Positions 33,881 through 45,512 of a DNA stretch of 64,000 bases are shown here, piece after piece. Positions within the stretch are counted from its first letter, which is position 1, and each line of letters starts with the position of its first letter. This DNA comes from Dendrophyllia cribrosa. Lineage: Eukaryota > Cnidaria > Anthozoa > Scleractinia > Dendrophylliidae. The translations under genes were made by a program, and so were the position numbers. The DNA is taken from the NCBI GenBank assembly GCA_024195265.1, contig JAJLRJ010000006.1, forward strand, positions 11,025,487 through 11,089,486. The letters run 5' to 3'. The notes under the pieces are model-generated. The model ran no database searches. It was not told the DNA's origin and was given only the letters and a program-made list of their open reading frames with translations.

Positions 33881-36800
33881 ACTACATGTACACCACTGCG
33901 CCTCCACTCCAAATGTAATTGGACAAAAAAAATCAGAGTGAAGTAAACTTATTGTACCGGTAAGTATCAAGGAATACCGTCCATTGGAATTAACTAAAAA
34001 TAAACTCACCCTGCCTTTGAAGAGAATGTGTCTTGTGCACATAATGTACATATTTTACTCTTCTCTTTTGAGCTGTATGTACCAGCTGGGCAACTGAGAA
34101 TAGAAAACGAAAATCTCATTGAATAACAAATTCAGAATAGAGTGTTTGAATCTTTTAAATTGAAGTGGAATGTTCAGTTAAAAAGACATTCTTGGGAAAT
34201 GGTGGACAGTAATATACAGTAACTAAGTCTGCTAAAATATTCAAAGTGCCATAGATTCCAATGCACCTAGTTTAATTTTTGATGCATGATTTGGAAAGCA
34301 GTGGTTTGACAAAAACAGCAACAGTGATTCTGAGTGTTACATAAGAATAAACAGAGTTAAGCTAACTACCAGTAGACTAATATCCCAAACAAAAACAAAA
34401 TCTCTTATTACTCAAACAAACCTAGATTAAAAACAAATAAACATAGGTTGAAATAAAAATGACCTACTGTAGGTTGAAACAAATCGACCTAGGTTAGAAC
34501 AAATTGACCTATGTTGAAACAAATTGACCTGCAACATATGCACTAATAAACTCAGTGTTCTGGATGACATCTGTATGTTTTGACTTTGACAGATGAGGTT
34601 CGAGTTATCAAGGGTACTACATGTAAATAAATACAATAATAAAGAAAATGACCTGAAGGGAAAATAAAATCACTTTGAGTTAGCGGGAGGTTTCAGTTAT
34701 CAAGGGTTTGAGTTACCAGGGATAAAATTATTAGTAAATATATAAAGCAATACCAGGGGAAATCAATTTTGGTTCGAGTTAGCACGAGGTTCGAGTTACC
34801 AAGGGTTCAAGTTATTGGGATTCAACTGTAAATAAACAAATAAAATAAATACATAAATTGAGTTGGTTTGAATGTTTGTTTAACAAGGCTGACACTTGCA
34901 TGTAACAGTGTTGCGACTGACAAACCTGTGGCCCTCGAATTCCAGATCAAAATGGAATTTGAAAATGTTGGTTTTTAAGGAGGGAGGGAATTAAACCTGG
35001 ACCACATTGGTGGGAGGCAAGTGCTGTCACCACTTCATCATTCCTGTTTTCCACTGTAAATTAAAGGGGTGTACAAAAGTGTAAAATGAGGGGAGGCATT
35101 TATATTTGAGTACTATAAATATGGCATCTCACCTTACACAATTTAGCACAGTTTTGTTCATAACAATTCCTGGGCTATAACTTCCAACAGGGCATGGCAT
35201 GCACAGAATGCTATTGGTGAGGAATTCTCCTGGGGAACAGTGTACTAGACAGGAAAAACAACAAACAAATCACATATTATTATTGGGAACTATTTGAGTA
35301 TTGGGAACTATTTGAGGTGCAGAGGTCTCGTGATTTCTTTAACTGTCATGGTCTTGCAGCCTGGCTTTTTAGCCAGAAATTGAAAAGTGGGCATCATGAA
35401 GATATTTCCCATCATAAATTTTAAAGGATTACAGTGTAGGTGCAATTTTCATAAAATAATGTCTAAAAAACGTGGGCATCCACAAGATGACCGGACACCC
35501 TGCTGGCTAAAAGCTTGCTTGCAGTTCATTAAATACAATAAGCTGTTATAAATATACTCTAAAGATTGGATAAGACATTTGGTACATTTAACTTGAAATT
35601 GATAAACTACTGTAAAAGGCTTGTTTGATGTTTGACTCATGGCTTTAACTGTTAATAGAAGGGATGCATGTATATATTATGATTCATTCATTCTTTATTA
35701 ATAATTCATTTATTTGACCCTCTATTCATGTACATACATGACATCCTGTTAAAATTGGACAGGAGGACTTAGTTGTGACTGTTTTGTATGACAGATCATG
35801 CATCACACACTACACACAAGGGCACACACGTGCACTGGTGTTGATGTTCATGGACAAAATTGATGCATACACTTTTGGCAGAAAAAGAGCAGAGTTTTGT
35901 AAATTTTGGTGGATAGGATTTGAAATGCTAGTTTTATAAATTATTGTGGACATAAAATCCGCTGAGGATTTTTAATTGCTGTTTGAAGTTCTTCTTCTGG
36001 ACATTGATTCCACTTCAGTTATGAACACATCCATTTACTTATCTGCAGTTACCTGGGCAGCTATGGTCCACAGTGCAATTATCACATGATACTTGATGGA
36101 CATCATGTGACATCGCCGGAGGGTGGAATACACTGCTATTGACAATGTTGCAACTGAAATGGCATTTCTGGAGACAAGAAAAACGAACATACAGGCACAT
36201 GTAAGATGTATAAGATAGGAAGTTTGATAGTTTGTTGTGCAAAGTGCAGCAAAATTACAGTTGAATCTCTCTACAATGGCTACCCTGCTAAAAATGCATA
36301 TGGCCTCGCATGTCTAAATTTGAAACAATTTTATGTTTCCAACATTGGTCATGCATGTATAATACAGGGCATCAAGCTCCTAATTTTTCTGAATTTTTGG
36401 CCACTGCCTTTCCTATTTTCTGAGTGTCATTTGTCACTTGACACCCTGATGATAATAAATACTAACTATTGACTGAGCTAGGTCAGCCTGATGTGAACAT
36501 ATTTAGCTCTTAGCTCTTAGTCATGGCATATAGACCACACAGCAAGATCCATGCGCCATAACCAAAAGCCAAATATTTTCTCATTTGGGCCTCCCACTCA
36601 GTCAATAAGCACATATAATATTAGACAACTAACCTCCAAGCTAGCTGAAGCATAGCTGTCCTTAATCCTTATAACAGGGCCTTCGTTATAACTACTTGAT
36701 TCCTGGAAAACACAATCTTTAACCCCAGCTGTGGTCAGTCCTTCCATCATAATAACGGAACCGCCAAGCAATTCATTTCCTTGAAACAGACATTCTTGTA

Positions 36801-38482
36801 GATTTAAACTGCCTGAATTTTCTATTCCCAGCAAACTTCCAGAATTCCAAAGAAACCTTGTGGTGGAAATATTGAGATGTGAAAATTGTGAGGTGATAAT
36901 ATTTCCGTCAGCAACTGCCTTGTTCGCTTTGAAGAGTGAGTTGATGATGGAAGCTTGATGAACATTTCCTGCAAAGATAATTGGTCGAACATTATCTGAA
37001 AAATTACAGTGTGTAATCTGCAGTGAGGTTTGATATCCTGGAAGGGAGGTCACTGATAGCAAAGGCAGCATAAAGTTTTGTTTGAATGCTGAACTGTTTG
37101 AAATGCTGCTGTCTTGAAGAATAATATTTGATGAGCTTCCAACGACACTGATATCTGTTTGTTGCGCTGTACACTTGCAAATGGTTAGGTTTGACAACAG
37201 AACATTATGCAGCGCAAGACCAACACTTGTCCAGTGCAGGTTCACTAAATTTATTTCACAGAACTGAACGTCTAAGGAGAAAGCAACTTGCACCATTTTT
37301 TCATCTTGCCTGTTGAAAAAGATTACAAAAACTGTCAAATAAAATAAGTTAAAATGGGCAAAGGAAGCCAGATTTTTAGCCCTAAAAAGTCCCATTTTGA
37401 ATGAAGTTGAGGACATTTTTGGAAGTACTTTGCTTTTGCGTATAAAAAAATGATTTTTGATTTACTCGAAAACCATCTTATAAATTTTCTTGAAACTTCG
37501 TCTGCTACTAGTGATACTTGAGTGCTACAAAATTTGAAAATTTCATTATAAAGTGTCAGACGAGATTTTGAGAAAAACTACATTGTTTAAAACAGAGGCC
37601 AATAAACAATTGCAGAGCTGTCGATTGGAAACCAGTGAAACATAAAACTTGAATGGGCTATTGCATAAAATTTTTGTACCCCCCGGGTGGAGGAACAGTG
37701 GATTTCTTCAGGGTTCGCAGCACATTTTGACGGAATTATTCGTTAGGGGGTCATATGTAAATATGAGGAATTCTTCAGGGGAACTAAGTTAAAAACAAAG
37801 GAATTCTTCAGGGGTGGCAGGAAAAACACAGTCGAGGATAGGGAATTCTTTAGGGGGACACTGTTTTGGAAAGGAATTCTACAGGGGGATGGTCTTTCTG
37901 GGGACTTCTTGAGGGGCGATGCACAAACTGTGTTCCTCAACAGGGGGGTGCGGATATTAAATGCAATAGCTCAATCACATTTCATAAACTTGGTGAAGTA
38001 TGAAAGCAATCAATTCTTTCTTCTCTGCGAAATTTTGATTTCAAAACATACACCCCACGTCCAAAAAAAAAAACGAGTCGAGCCTCCTTAAAACGCAGTT
38101 TTTATAGCTTAGAAGGATCACCTTTCACCCCAGAGAGAAATCCTCTGCAAGATCCGTCTGCTACAGTCCAGTTTAATGCTGTCCATCTCTTTATAAACAC
38201 CCGATGAAATGTTGATGAGAACAGAGGGAAAATTCTCGTCTACCTGCTCGGCTTACAGCGTACGATATCGTCAAACAAGGTCTTTCTTGCGTTCCACATG
38301 CTGAAAAGTCCTGTCCCAGTAGTGTTTACGAAGACAGAATTTCCTTGCAACAACGGGCATGATGCTTGTAGATTCTCATCCTGATGTGAAATTATGGGAA
38401 AAACCGCAAGAAATATCAGGAAGTAGTTCTTATATATACTGCATGACTTTCTTCCCAGTTTGCGAAATGACAAATCATCCAT
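31666..38482 (-). CDS. predicted single-pass receptor-like protein with beta-helix and Cys-rich repeats; exon 1 frameshift
   Basis: Seven exons on the minus strand: 38482-38122, 37309-36634, 36167-36053, 35244-35133, 34093-34010, 33487-33417, 31889-31666. The start codon at 38482 opens a basic N-terminus and a hydrophobic segment (NYFLIFLAVFPIIS), a likely signal peptide or anchor. Exon 2 (225 codons) has repeated C/S-x-F-x-x-N turns (HCNFSDN, ECLFQGN, DCVFQES) and N-glycosylation sites, typical of right-handed parallel beta-helix ectodomains. Exons 3-6 carry paired cysteines in CPAGTYSS-type repeats, as in ephrin-receptor-like (GCC2/GCC3) or TNFR-like modules. Exon 7 has a membrane helix (GLIILIVFVSLFIAVPLL) and a tail of about 49 residues with no known signalling motif. 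Phases of exons 2-7 close. In exon 1 the frame shifts by one base near 38,250. An extra exon between 33,417 and 31,889 cannot be excluded. Function unknown; about 546 residues if read through the shift. Confidence 0.8.
31958..32896. mobile_element. 939-bp TTAA-flanked element in receptor intron
   Basis: TTAA at 31954-31957 and 32897-32900 flank short ends CCCTTTCACTC and AATAAAAAGGG. The element fills most of the intron before the terminal exon. The match between the ends is short, so confidence is moderate. Confidence 0.55.
34437..34535 (+). repeat. about 27-bp tandem repeat
   Basis: Four units of the type GTTGAAACAAATTGACCTA, slightly varied, in the receptor intron 34094-35132. Downstream, 34,595-34,832 repeats GTTCGAGTTATCAAGGG-type words and ends in AGTTATTGGGATTCAACTGT, a worn pogo-type MITE relic. 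Confidence 0.8.
36634..37309 (-). other. receptor-like exon 2, beta-helix domain
   Basis: The acceptor is CTTTTTCAACAG and the donor GAG|GTTAGT. The single 676-base exon is open throughout. Recurrent turns (HCNFSDN, NSLFKAN, TTRFLWN, ECLFQGN, DCVFQES) about 20-25 residues apart are the signature of coiled beta-helix rungs. At least four N-x-S/T sites suggest an extracellular glycoprotein. Confidence 0.82.
37740..37925 (+). repeat. degenerate array of GGAATTCTTCAGGGG units
   Basis: Five or six units of AGGAATTCTTCAGGGG and variants (TTCTTTAGGGGG, TTCTACAGGGGG) about 40 bases apart, in the first intron of the receptor-like gene. Confidence 0.85.
38122..38482 (-). pseudogene. receptor-like exon 1 with apparent -1 frameshift
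   Basis: The frame from ATG 38482 runs through FVNTTGTGLFSMWNARKTLF and RCKPSR to a stop near 38,240. The frame beginning VDENFPSVLINISSGVYKEM, which reads on to ISLWGE and then a phase-2 donor (AAAG|GTGATC), starts right there, offset by one base. Only the second frame joins exon 2 correctly, and only the first has a start codon and signal peptide. Either one base is missing (mutation or assembly error) or the gene is damaged. No plausible intron bridges the two frames. Confidence 0.7.
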
Positions 38483-38608
38483 TGCGAAATGTATAAACAC
38501 GTTGAACTTTGTCCGCCATGCTTCCCGGTCTCTTCTCCCCAATCCTACGCGACCACCCAGAATGCAAAGCCAAGGTGTTCGCGGCCGGTTCACACGAGGG
38601 ATCAAATA

Positions 38609-38790
38609 GGCCATTTGCACGATGGCGTCATTTGACTACAACTACCATAATTCATTTCGTTTTTCCTTTCTTATTTAAATTTTGTAAACCCAGTGCGGTT
38701 TAAATAACAATAGCCCTAATTTGCACTACAAAACAAAAAACTGACGGATTCTGGTAGTTGTAGTCAAATGACGTCATCGTGCAAATGGCC
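38609..38790. mobile_element. TA-flanked palindromic MITE upstream of receptor start
   Basis: GGCCATTTGCACGATGGCGT and the complement of GGCCATTTGCACGATGACGT, followed by TTTGACTACAACTACCA arms, bound 182 bases between TA dinucleotides. It sits 127 bases upstream of the receptor ATG and brings in CRE-like TGACGTCA. A one-ended relative lies at 17,549-17,585. Confidence 0.85.
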
Positions 38791-39634
38791 TATTAGTGCA
38801 CTAATATGAAGCGCACTTGAAAATCGAGTAGACTTGAGGTGTACTTTGGAAAGACGAGATTTTCAGACATGTATGCGCACAGCGTGCATGTTAAGATGCA
38901 AATTACTTGCGAGCACAAAAAAATAAGTTGGTATGCAGTTGATTAGCTTGACAAACAAAGTTGCAGGACTAAAGTACGATATGCATAAAATGCTAAGTCG
39001 ATAGTAAAAGTAATTTTTCTTATCAAGTCAGGTTTTATTTGAACTTAATTCAGCAAAAAATCGTCTTAGAGCCTGGTGTAGCAATAGGCTCACTTTTTGT
39101 TAATTTTTGGGAAATACTCGTGCTTGTCTTAAAAACAGGTTTTTGTATCCTATGAGTATTGAACCGCACATGGCTTTAGCGTTGTTGATTGGCTGAGCCT
39201 GAGAATTACACTACAACCTTTTTCTCAACGTAGAATTTTTTACCCTAAGTCGTCTTGAAATACGCCTTCAAATACAACAGCTAAAGTAAAACTTGAGAGT
39301 CCCTTTGAAGTCGCCCGTGACTCCAGAATCGTCGTTCCCTGTGGAATTCAAAGTTGCGCGCCCACGTGCTTTTAGCTGCAAGACTGCTGTACTGTCATTG
39401 GTCAAGTGCGCTCCCAAGTAAGGGGTAGACCTTACTTTGAACTGAACTTGAACCCTTTTGTCTTAAGCTTATCGCCAGGGCAACAAAGAAACCAAAAGTG
39501 CGGTCATTAAAACGTTCAAATTCCAAGTACGCGAGCTACACTTGGGTTAATCCGCACAAATCAACAGCACGTGTCATTCAAAAAGACGTTTTTGATAAAA
39601 AAAGGGAAATATGGAGCTTACAGTAAACGAACTA

Positions 39635-39845
39635 CAGTGGAACCCCGTTAATACGGTCACCAACGGGCCATGAAAATTTGGCCGTATTAACGGGGTGGCC
39701 GCATTAACGGGGTTTCATTATAAGAAAATGTATGGGCGCGCGTTTCGACGGGACAAAAAAATAGTGACCGTAATAACGAGGTGACCGTATTAATGAGGTG
39801 ACCGTAAGGCACTGTAATGCACTGTAAGGCACTGTAATTCCACTG
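39635..39845. mobile_element. pogo/Tigger-type MITE (CAGTGGAACCCCG ends)
   Basis: CAGTGGAACCCCGTTAATAC after TA at 39633, with GGCCGTATTAACGGGG words on both strands, and a decayed right end of stacked CACTGTAA words up to 39,847. Related in style to 4,594 but different in sequence. From 39,850 to 41,130 there is no gene I can support. Confidence 0.75.
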
Positions 39846-41135
39846 TAATGCAAATTTTTACCTTCAGCTGATATTAAATTTTACCTCTGATAAATTTTAC
39901 AAAGAGATTTAAACGTGTAAATAAATCAGATGAGTGCTTCTATTGAAACGTAAGTCAGACTTAGAAAACGCTCTCAGAAAGGAGTTCACACTACAAGCTC
40001 CGGCCTATTGTTATGATTATTATAACGGTCTTTATACAGGAAGTCGCCATCACCCATAGGTGGTTTTCAGACGAGGCCTGTCTTAAAGAAAGTCAATAAA
40101 TAAAAATAAGCTAAAAATAATAATTAACGAAAAATAAGAAAAACCAAGATCACGCTAAAAATTGTAAAATAGAATTTCTAAAACTACTTGAGGTGGGGCC
40201 AGAGGAGGCTAGAAACTCTAGTCCACACTGCACTGTCTCTTTCATGTTTAAACTTCACCCTGGCACCCTTGATCGTTTTATCTCGATCACGTTCTTCTCT
40301 AGAAAATTTTCTGTATAGACCCATGCTTACCTACAAGTACAAACTTGCCAACGGATGTTAGAATAAAAAAAAACCCTGCCGCCGGTGACCACTCAGTCAA
40401 TCCATATTCATACTTACGCGGGGACTAAGAGAATGCAAAATAGCAAAAAAAGCTGGCTAAACTGCAGAATACCAAGCAACTTTGAATGTATCTCGTCGAA
40501 TAACAAAAGTGCCTATTGTGTTATGTCTCGGTCGACATACACCGAATGCGAATATGACCGTCAGGCAGTTTTTTGTTTGGCCAAGTTTGCAGAGAAATTA
40601 ATGATATCACATAAACAAGTGCTGCAAAGTGTATCATCTTGCAAAGTTTGAGTGCTTTTGGTTAAACGGTTGCAAAGTTATGGCTCACTGAAATTATAAG
40701 CATTTGTATGAGAAAAGACATTCTATCCTCACTAGCCTCGCTTTCATGTTTTTCCCAAAATTTGATTGCCTATACGAATATGGCCTTGAAAATGTACACA
40801 ATGACTTATTTTGACCTGATCTTTATCATTATCCAATTGCTTTTCTTTTCTCAGAACCTGTCCAAACAAAAAAATTGTTGGGCGGCCATATTTGCATTCG
40901 GTGTTGCAGTGCACGCGTTTTTTTTTTTGTGGTGGGCGAGTGCTGAATTTAGTGTTTGGTCGCCATTTTGGTGTTGCACAGCGTCGGGGGCTGAGAGGAA
41001 AGAAAGCGGGTGGGGAGGGGAGGGGAGGAGCCTGACTCCCACACCCTTGGTCGTATCTTTTGACTCGTCTCAGTCTGCGGTTTTTTCAAACGCAGCGCTC
41101 GTTCGCCCCCAAAATACGCCTGCTTTGCACGCTAT

Positions 41136-41283
41136 GGGCCTTTATCACGCGGCGGCCATGTTGATTCCCAGGAGAATAAATGCTTTGTTTTCCCCTGCTT
41201 AACCTCGTTCTCAACTTTTTCACTGCGAGGCTTGGGGTAAATCTTTTGTTTTTATACAAAATGGCGGGGCGTGATAAAGGCCC
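41136..41283. mobile_element. 148-bp MITE with GGGCCTTTATCACGC ends
   Basis: Perfect 15-bp inverted ends GGGCCTTTATCACGC and complement, with GGCGGCCATGTTG and CAAAATGGCGGGG just inside. Confidence 0.85.
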
Positions 41284-41410
41284 ATTGTTTGAGATCTTGT
41301 TCTTGACGTCATCTGACCGTTGAGCATTTCTACCAATCAGAGTACGTTCAGTCCCATTCTTGAAATTCCTGAGTAGAAAAAACCCGTCTAAGGATCAGAC
41401 TGCGTTAATA

Positions 41411-41601
41411 GACCATTTCCGAGTTGCCTTTAGCCTCTCTATCAAAGCGAGGCTAGGTGCGAAACCTTTCATATGAAAATGAGTTTTCATTCATAGGCAA
41501 ATAAGTTTCATTTGCATGTGAATGAAAACTCATTTTCATATGAAAGGTTTCGCACCTAGCCTCGCTTTGAAAGAGAGGCTAAAGACAACTCGGAAATGGC
41601 C
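41411..41601. mobile_element. near-perfect 190-bp palindrome, TA-flanked
   Basis: Arms of about 85 bases (GACCATTTCCGAGTTGCCTT, GCGAGGCTAGGTGCGAAACC, TTCATATGAAAATGAGTTTT) pair with only a few mismatches around a loop near 41,496-41,510. TA lies on both sides. Transcribed, it would form a long hairpin. Confidence 0.9.
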
Positions 41602-42275
41602 TATTCTTCAGAGCAAGTAGACACATGTAAATGAAGTTGTCGGGAGTTGCGGTTCAATCGCTCCAAAAAGTTTACTAGCTGTCGTGATTTATATTATACT
41701 AGTAGTAATCATAGATTATAGTGCGTCTCCTTATCCCGTGGCACCTCGTCTTGACCTAATACCTCAGTTTCATGAATTAATTCAGCCACTGTTTAAAAGG
41801 GCTATGTCGCGAGATATGTCACGCAGGCAAAAACGTCGGGCCGTCATCAAACAAATTCACCCTATCGCCGTGGAAGCGGGCAAAATCCTGCCGTGCTGAC
41901 ATATAAATAGTATATTTGTCTTAATTTCATTTCGGTTATTTCTCCGATTCTGAAATCATACTCTTCAGTACATGTACTAATACCGGAACCGGAAATGAGA
42001 AATTTCTGAGAAAGCCTGTTCTTGGACACCGCGTTAATGGAGCATGAAATCGACGTTTATTAAAGTCGCGCAACATTCAACGTGAATTTCGCAGGATTTT
42101 TCGGATAAAATTACAACTACCAGTTGCAAGTAAGACACAAGACTGTTGAATATAATTCCTTTATTAGCTAGACAAATTTTAGTCACAAAACTGCAAAATC
42201 TTTAGTCACAAATGCGCCCGATATATACAGGCGCAATTTCGAGCACTGTAAAGTTAATCTGCGGAGCAACTTTAT

Positions 42276-43591
42276 AATACCCGGCCACTCAGAAAGCGTT
42301 ACTTACGCGACATGGCCCGCGGTCACGCAGTGGAAGAAAAATATTTCTATTAGTAATAATGATGTGTAAGTTTTCCCTGCCATCGCGGTCCACGGTGCCA
42401 CAGTCGATGAATAATAATGATGTATAAGGTTTCCCTGCCACCGCGGTCCGTGGTGCCACAGTCGATGAATAATAATGATGTATAAGTTTTCCCTGCCACC
42501 GCAGTCCGCGGTGCCACAGTCGATGAATAATAATGATATATAAGTTTTCCCTGCCACCGTGGTCCACGGTTACGAGTGTAATTTTGCCAGGAAAGTTGTC
42601 TATTTTATGTAATACAGTAGAAATAATTTTTTTCTTCAATATCTAAGCAAAAAATACCGAATATCGGTCGAAATAGACTTGAGCGTCACCTCGTGACCCG
42701 ATATTTACTTTCAAAAGCCGCTTTATTTTTTAGTTTCTCGGCGAAATATCGAGTTAAAAACAAGCAAACATGAATTCACTGATAGAAGTCATCAAAATAA
42801 ACAAGGCTTTGAAGGCAAAAAGCTCAGCGGGACGGATTTCACTGCGTTTCAACAGAATGTGTGCCAGACTGGCCTACTCGGCGAATTTGAAACAAAGATT
42901 CTTACTGTTTTCTTTCGTCGATTTTCGCGTTTGTTTGGCCTATTATCCTCCAGAATCCTTCAAAATAACTTGCTTGACTTGTATTTGGTTGAAATTCGTC
43001 GATGCAAGCTTTCATTCTTCGCAGAAGCCGTCTGACACAAATTCGTTGCGTGAAGCTCAAAACACGATGGGGGCTGGAACTAGGCACATAATTAGCTAAA
43101 TCTATTAACTTCCTGTGGGCCAAATTTGGAGGCAATCGGATGTAACGCAATTTTTTGCAAGTGTTATTCGTCATCAGACGAATTCGTCTGAAATTTTAAA
43201 GACCTGAAGGCAATGAGTTAAGATTAGTATGGTGTTACCGTAACAACAAATGAAAGCTAACCATTTCGAGGCAGTTCTTAGCCCTAATCACTATAGATCA
43301 GCGCTTAACCCACAAAGTTTAAGATGTGTATGGTGTTACCCTAACAATAAATGAAAGCTAACCATTTCCATGTAGAGCCCTTGTAGATCAGCGCTAAACT
43401 CCTAATTTTAATAGCCAAAAAATGTAAAAATTATATTTTCGACTTATCAAAGCCCGCGTTCTTTTTATCAAGCGGTATTCACGATACCGTGGGACCGCGG
43501 ACCGCGGTGTCACAAATTTGAACTTATTCATTCACCGTGGGACCGCGGGCCGCGATGCATGAGTAATGCGACTTCAAAGTGGCCGGGTATT
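42276..43591. mobile_element. 1.3-kb element with AATACCCGGCCACT ends
   Basis: Perfect 14-bp inverted ends AATACCCGGCCACT at 42,276 and its complement ending at 43,591. It contains the 58-bp array on the left, a 109-codon ORF (42,770-43,099) without recognisable homology, and CCGTGGGACCGCGG palindromes near the right end. A 109-base relative with the same ends is at 47,163. A duplicated segment of about 110 bases with GAAAGCTAACCATTTC is at 43,210-43,400. Confidence 0.72.
42365..42575 (+). repeat. 58-bp tandem array with self-complementary GC core
   Basis: Four units with TTCCCTGCCA at 42,373, 42,431, 42,489 and 42,547, exactly 58 apart. Each has a CCGCGGTCCACGG-type palindrome and a GATGAATAATAATGATG stretch. 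ORFs here are by-products of the repeat. Confidence 0.92.
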
Positions 43592-45018
43592 GTAAAGTCT
43601 AGCCTAATCTGCGTTCGCCTGGCGCGGCCGGTCAGTGAATTATTGCTACAAGACATAAGCGAATTGCACCGTACCGTAGAACATCGCGAAGAACGACGTC
43701 GGTATTTAGGTGAAAGCTTCCCAAATCAGGCAGAGAACCACAGCAAAATCAAGATACAACATTCAAAACATACCAGAACGGTAGCGAGGAAAATCTGTAA
43801 CTTCTTGCTTGATTCCAAAGAGACCCAACAACTTACTTGGTCCGGAGAAGAACCTTCGTCCAATTTTTCCACTGCGTTCTTTTACTAGGCATTGAAATAT
43901 TGAGCCGTACGATTCCAAAATCGGGAAAATATCCGAAACTAAATCAAGACAAATAGATTATTCACATGTGACATTTCGGAACCCCAGCTCCCCAGGATGA
44001 TGCCTGATTTCCACGCGCTGGGAATGCTGGATACTATTGTGACGTTTCAAGATGGCGCAGATTTGGTACCGACACTTTTCTCGATTCGTTCCGCCTAGCC
44101 GACAGGATTAGGAAGCGTCTCCTTCGTCGACGCAATTAGTTAGATTTATACAGTTGTGACGAATATATTAAAATTGACAAACAGCTGATGAAGATTTAGA
44201 GAATATTTTCATCACAAAATTTAGTTTTCTTCTCTTCCCTTTTTGGAGCAAAATTCTTCGTTACTCGCACATCACAACGCGAAAAAGAAACGATTGGATT
44301 TCTTTGAAAAGTTTATTTTTATTTAAAAAATTTCCCCGTTGGCATCCACACGAATGAGTTTTCATTCATTTTAGCTGTTGACACGTATACAGTTGAAAAC
44401 GCTATTTTATGACCTGTCCACACTTATGCGGTTTGGAAGGCAAGTTTTCACTGGCGACGGAGACGTAATCGCAAGAACGCTTACGACTTTCACCCTGGGC
44501 TTAAAAGTGGCTTTGCTGAGCGAAATCATAGCGATTTCAATGAAAAAACGAAGCTTCACGCAGACAGATGTCAGCTTAAAAGTAAAGTAACAGAGAAAGG
44601 TGTGGGTGGAATAAGGATTATGACAAAACCGCGAATTTATTCCGATGCCTGATATGATGGGGCATATTAATGGTGATTTTAATGCGGACGGAAGTGAACT
44701 TCGTTTCACCATATAACATTTCGTGAAGGTATGGCCTGGATATGTCTGCAGTGTAACAATACTGCTTATTTGAAGTAAATCTGAGCGTCATTTTCCATAA
44801 ATTTGATTTTAGGCGGCACACACTCCCAAGTTTTAGCCCGGGCTGAAACTCGCGGCAACCGGGCCGAAATTCGTCATGCAATCGGTCCCCTAAGAACATG
44901 AAAGGATCACTTCCCCCGCTTTTGACTTCAATTTAATAACATGAAACAAAATAGGATCAGTGAGCAAAGTTAGAATTAGGATCAACTGTACACCAAATTT
45001 TCCATTCCAACCCAGTTG

Positions 45019-45512
45019 TTCTAAAAGTAGATAGCGCTTTCCACCGGATAAATCACCAGAGCTGTTTTCAATCGATCGAGTGTCGAAAGTAATTTCGGGA
45101 TCCCTTTGCTTTTGCATTGCGATTGGTTAAAAATCTCTCGCCATTTTCTCATCCAATCAAAAGTAAAACCAAAACCAATCGTGGCCTACTTGGGACGCGT
45201 TTCCCGCGTCGTGTTCTGATTGGTTCGTTGGATTGACTGCCTCTATTGTGATTGGCCAGTGATTATACATTGGGTTTGATTATAGTCTGTGACACTCAAC
45301 AAAACTAATTGTGTTATCCGTCAGACCCGGCTGTCTAAAAGGTGGATAGCGCTATCCATCGGATAAATCACTATCACTGGACAAGTATTAACAAAATCAT
45401 TTGTGTTATCTGCTGGATAGTGATTTATCCGGTGGATAGCGCTATCCACCTTTTCAACAACCGTGGTCGGAGAGAGATTTAATATCCAGTGGATGGCGCT
45501 ATCCACCTTTTA
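45019..45512. mobile_element. GTGGATAGCGCTATCCAC palindrome cluster with nested MITE
   Basis: Two complete 18-bp palindromes near 45,342 and 45,432, plus partial ones at 45,027 and 45,488, are joined by GGATAAATCACTATCC words; 45,330-45,457 forms a hairpin. The 280-bp MITE at 45,058-45,300 has inserted in the left part. Confidence 0.8.
45058..45300. mobile_element. 280-bp CCAAT-rich MITE family, copy 5 (diverged)
   Basis: AGAGCTGTTTTCAATCGATCG to GTGACACTCAAC, with TTTCTCATCCAATCAAAAG and ACGCGTTTCCCGCG; shorter and more worn than the other copies. Confidence 0.8.

Noticed and set aside
40708..41202. 164-codon ORF with hydrophobic start
   Set aside because: Low-complexity GC-rich end and overlap with a MITE at 41,136; no splice or homology support.
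42770..43099. 109-codon ORF in the 1.3-kb element as transposase
   Set aside because: Too short, no catalytic motif, no homology I can recognise.
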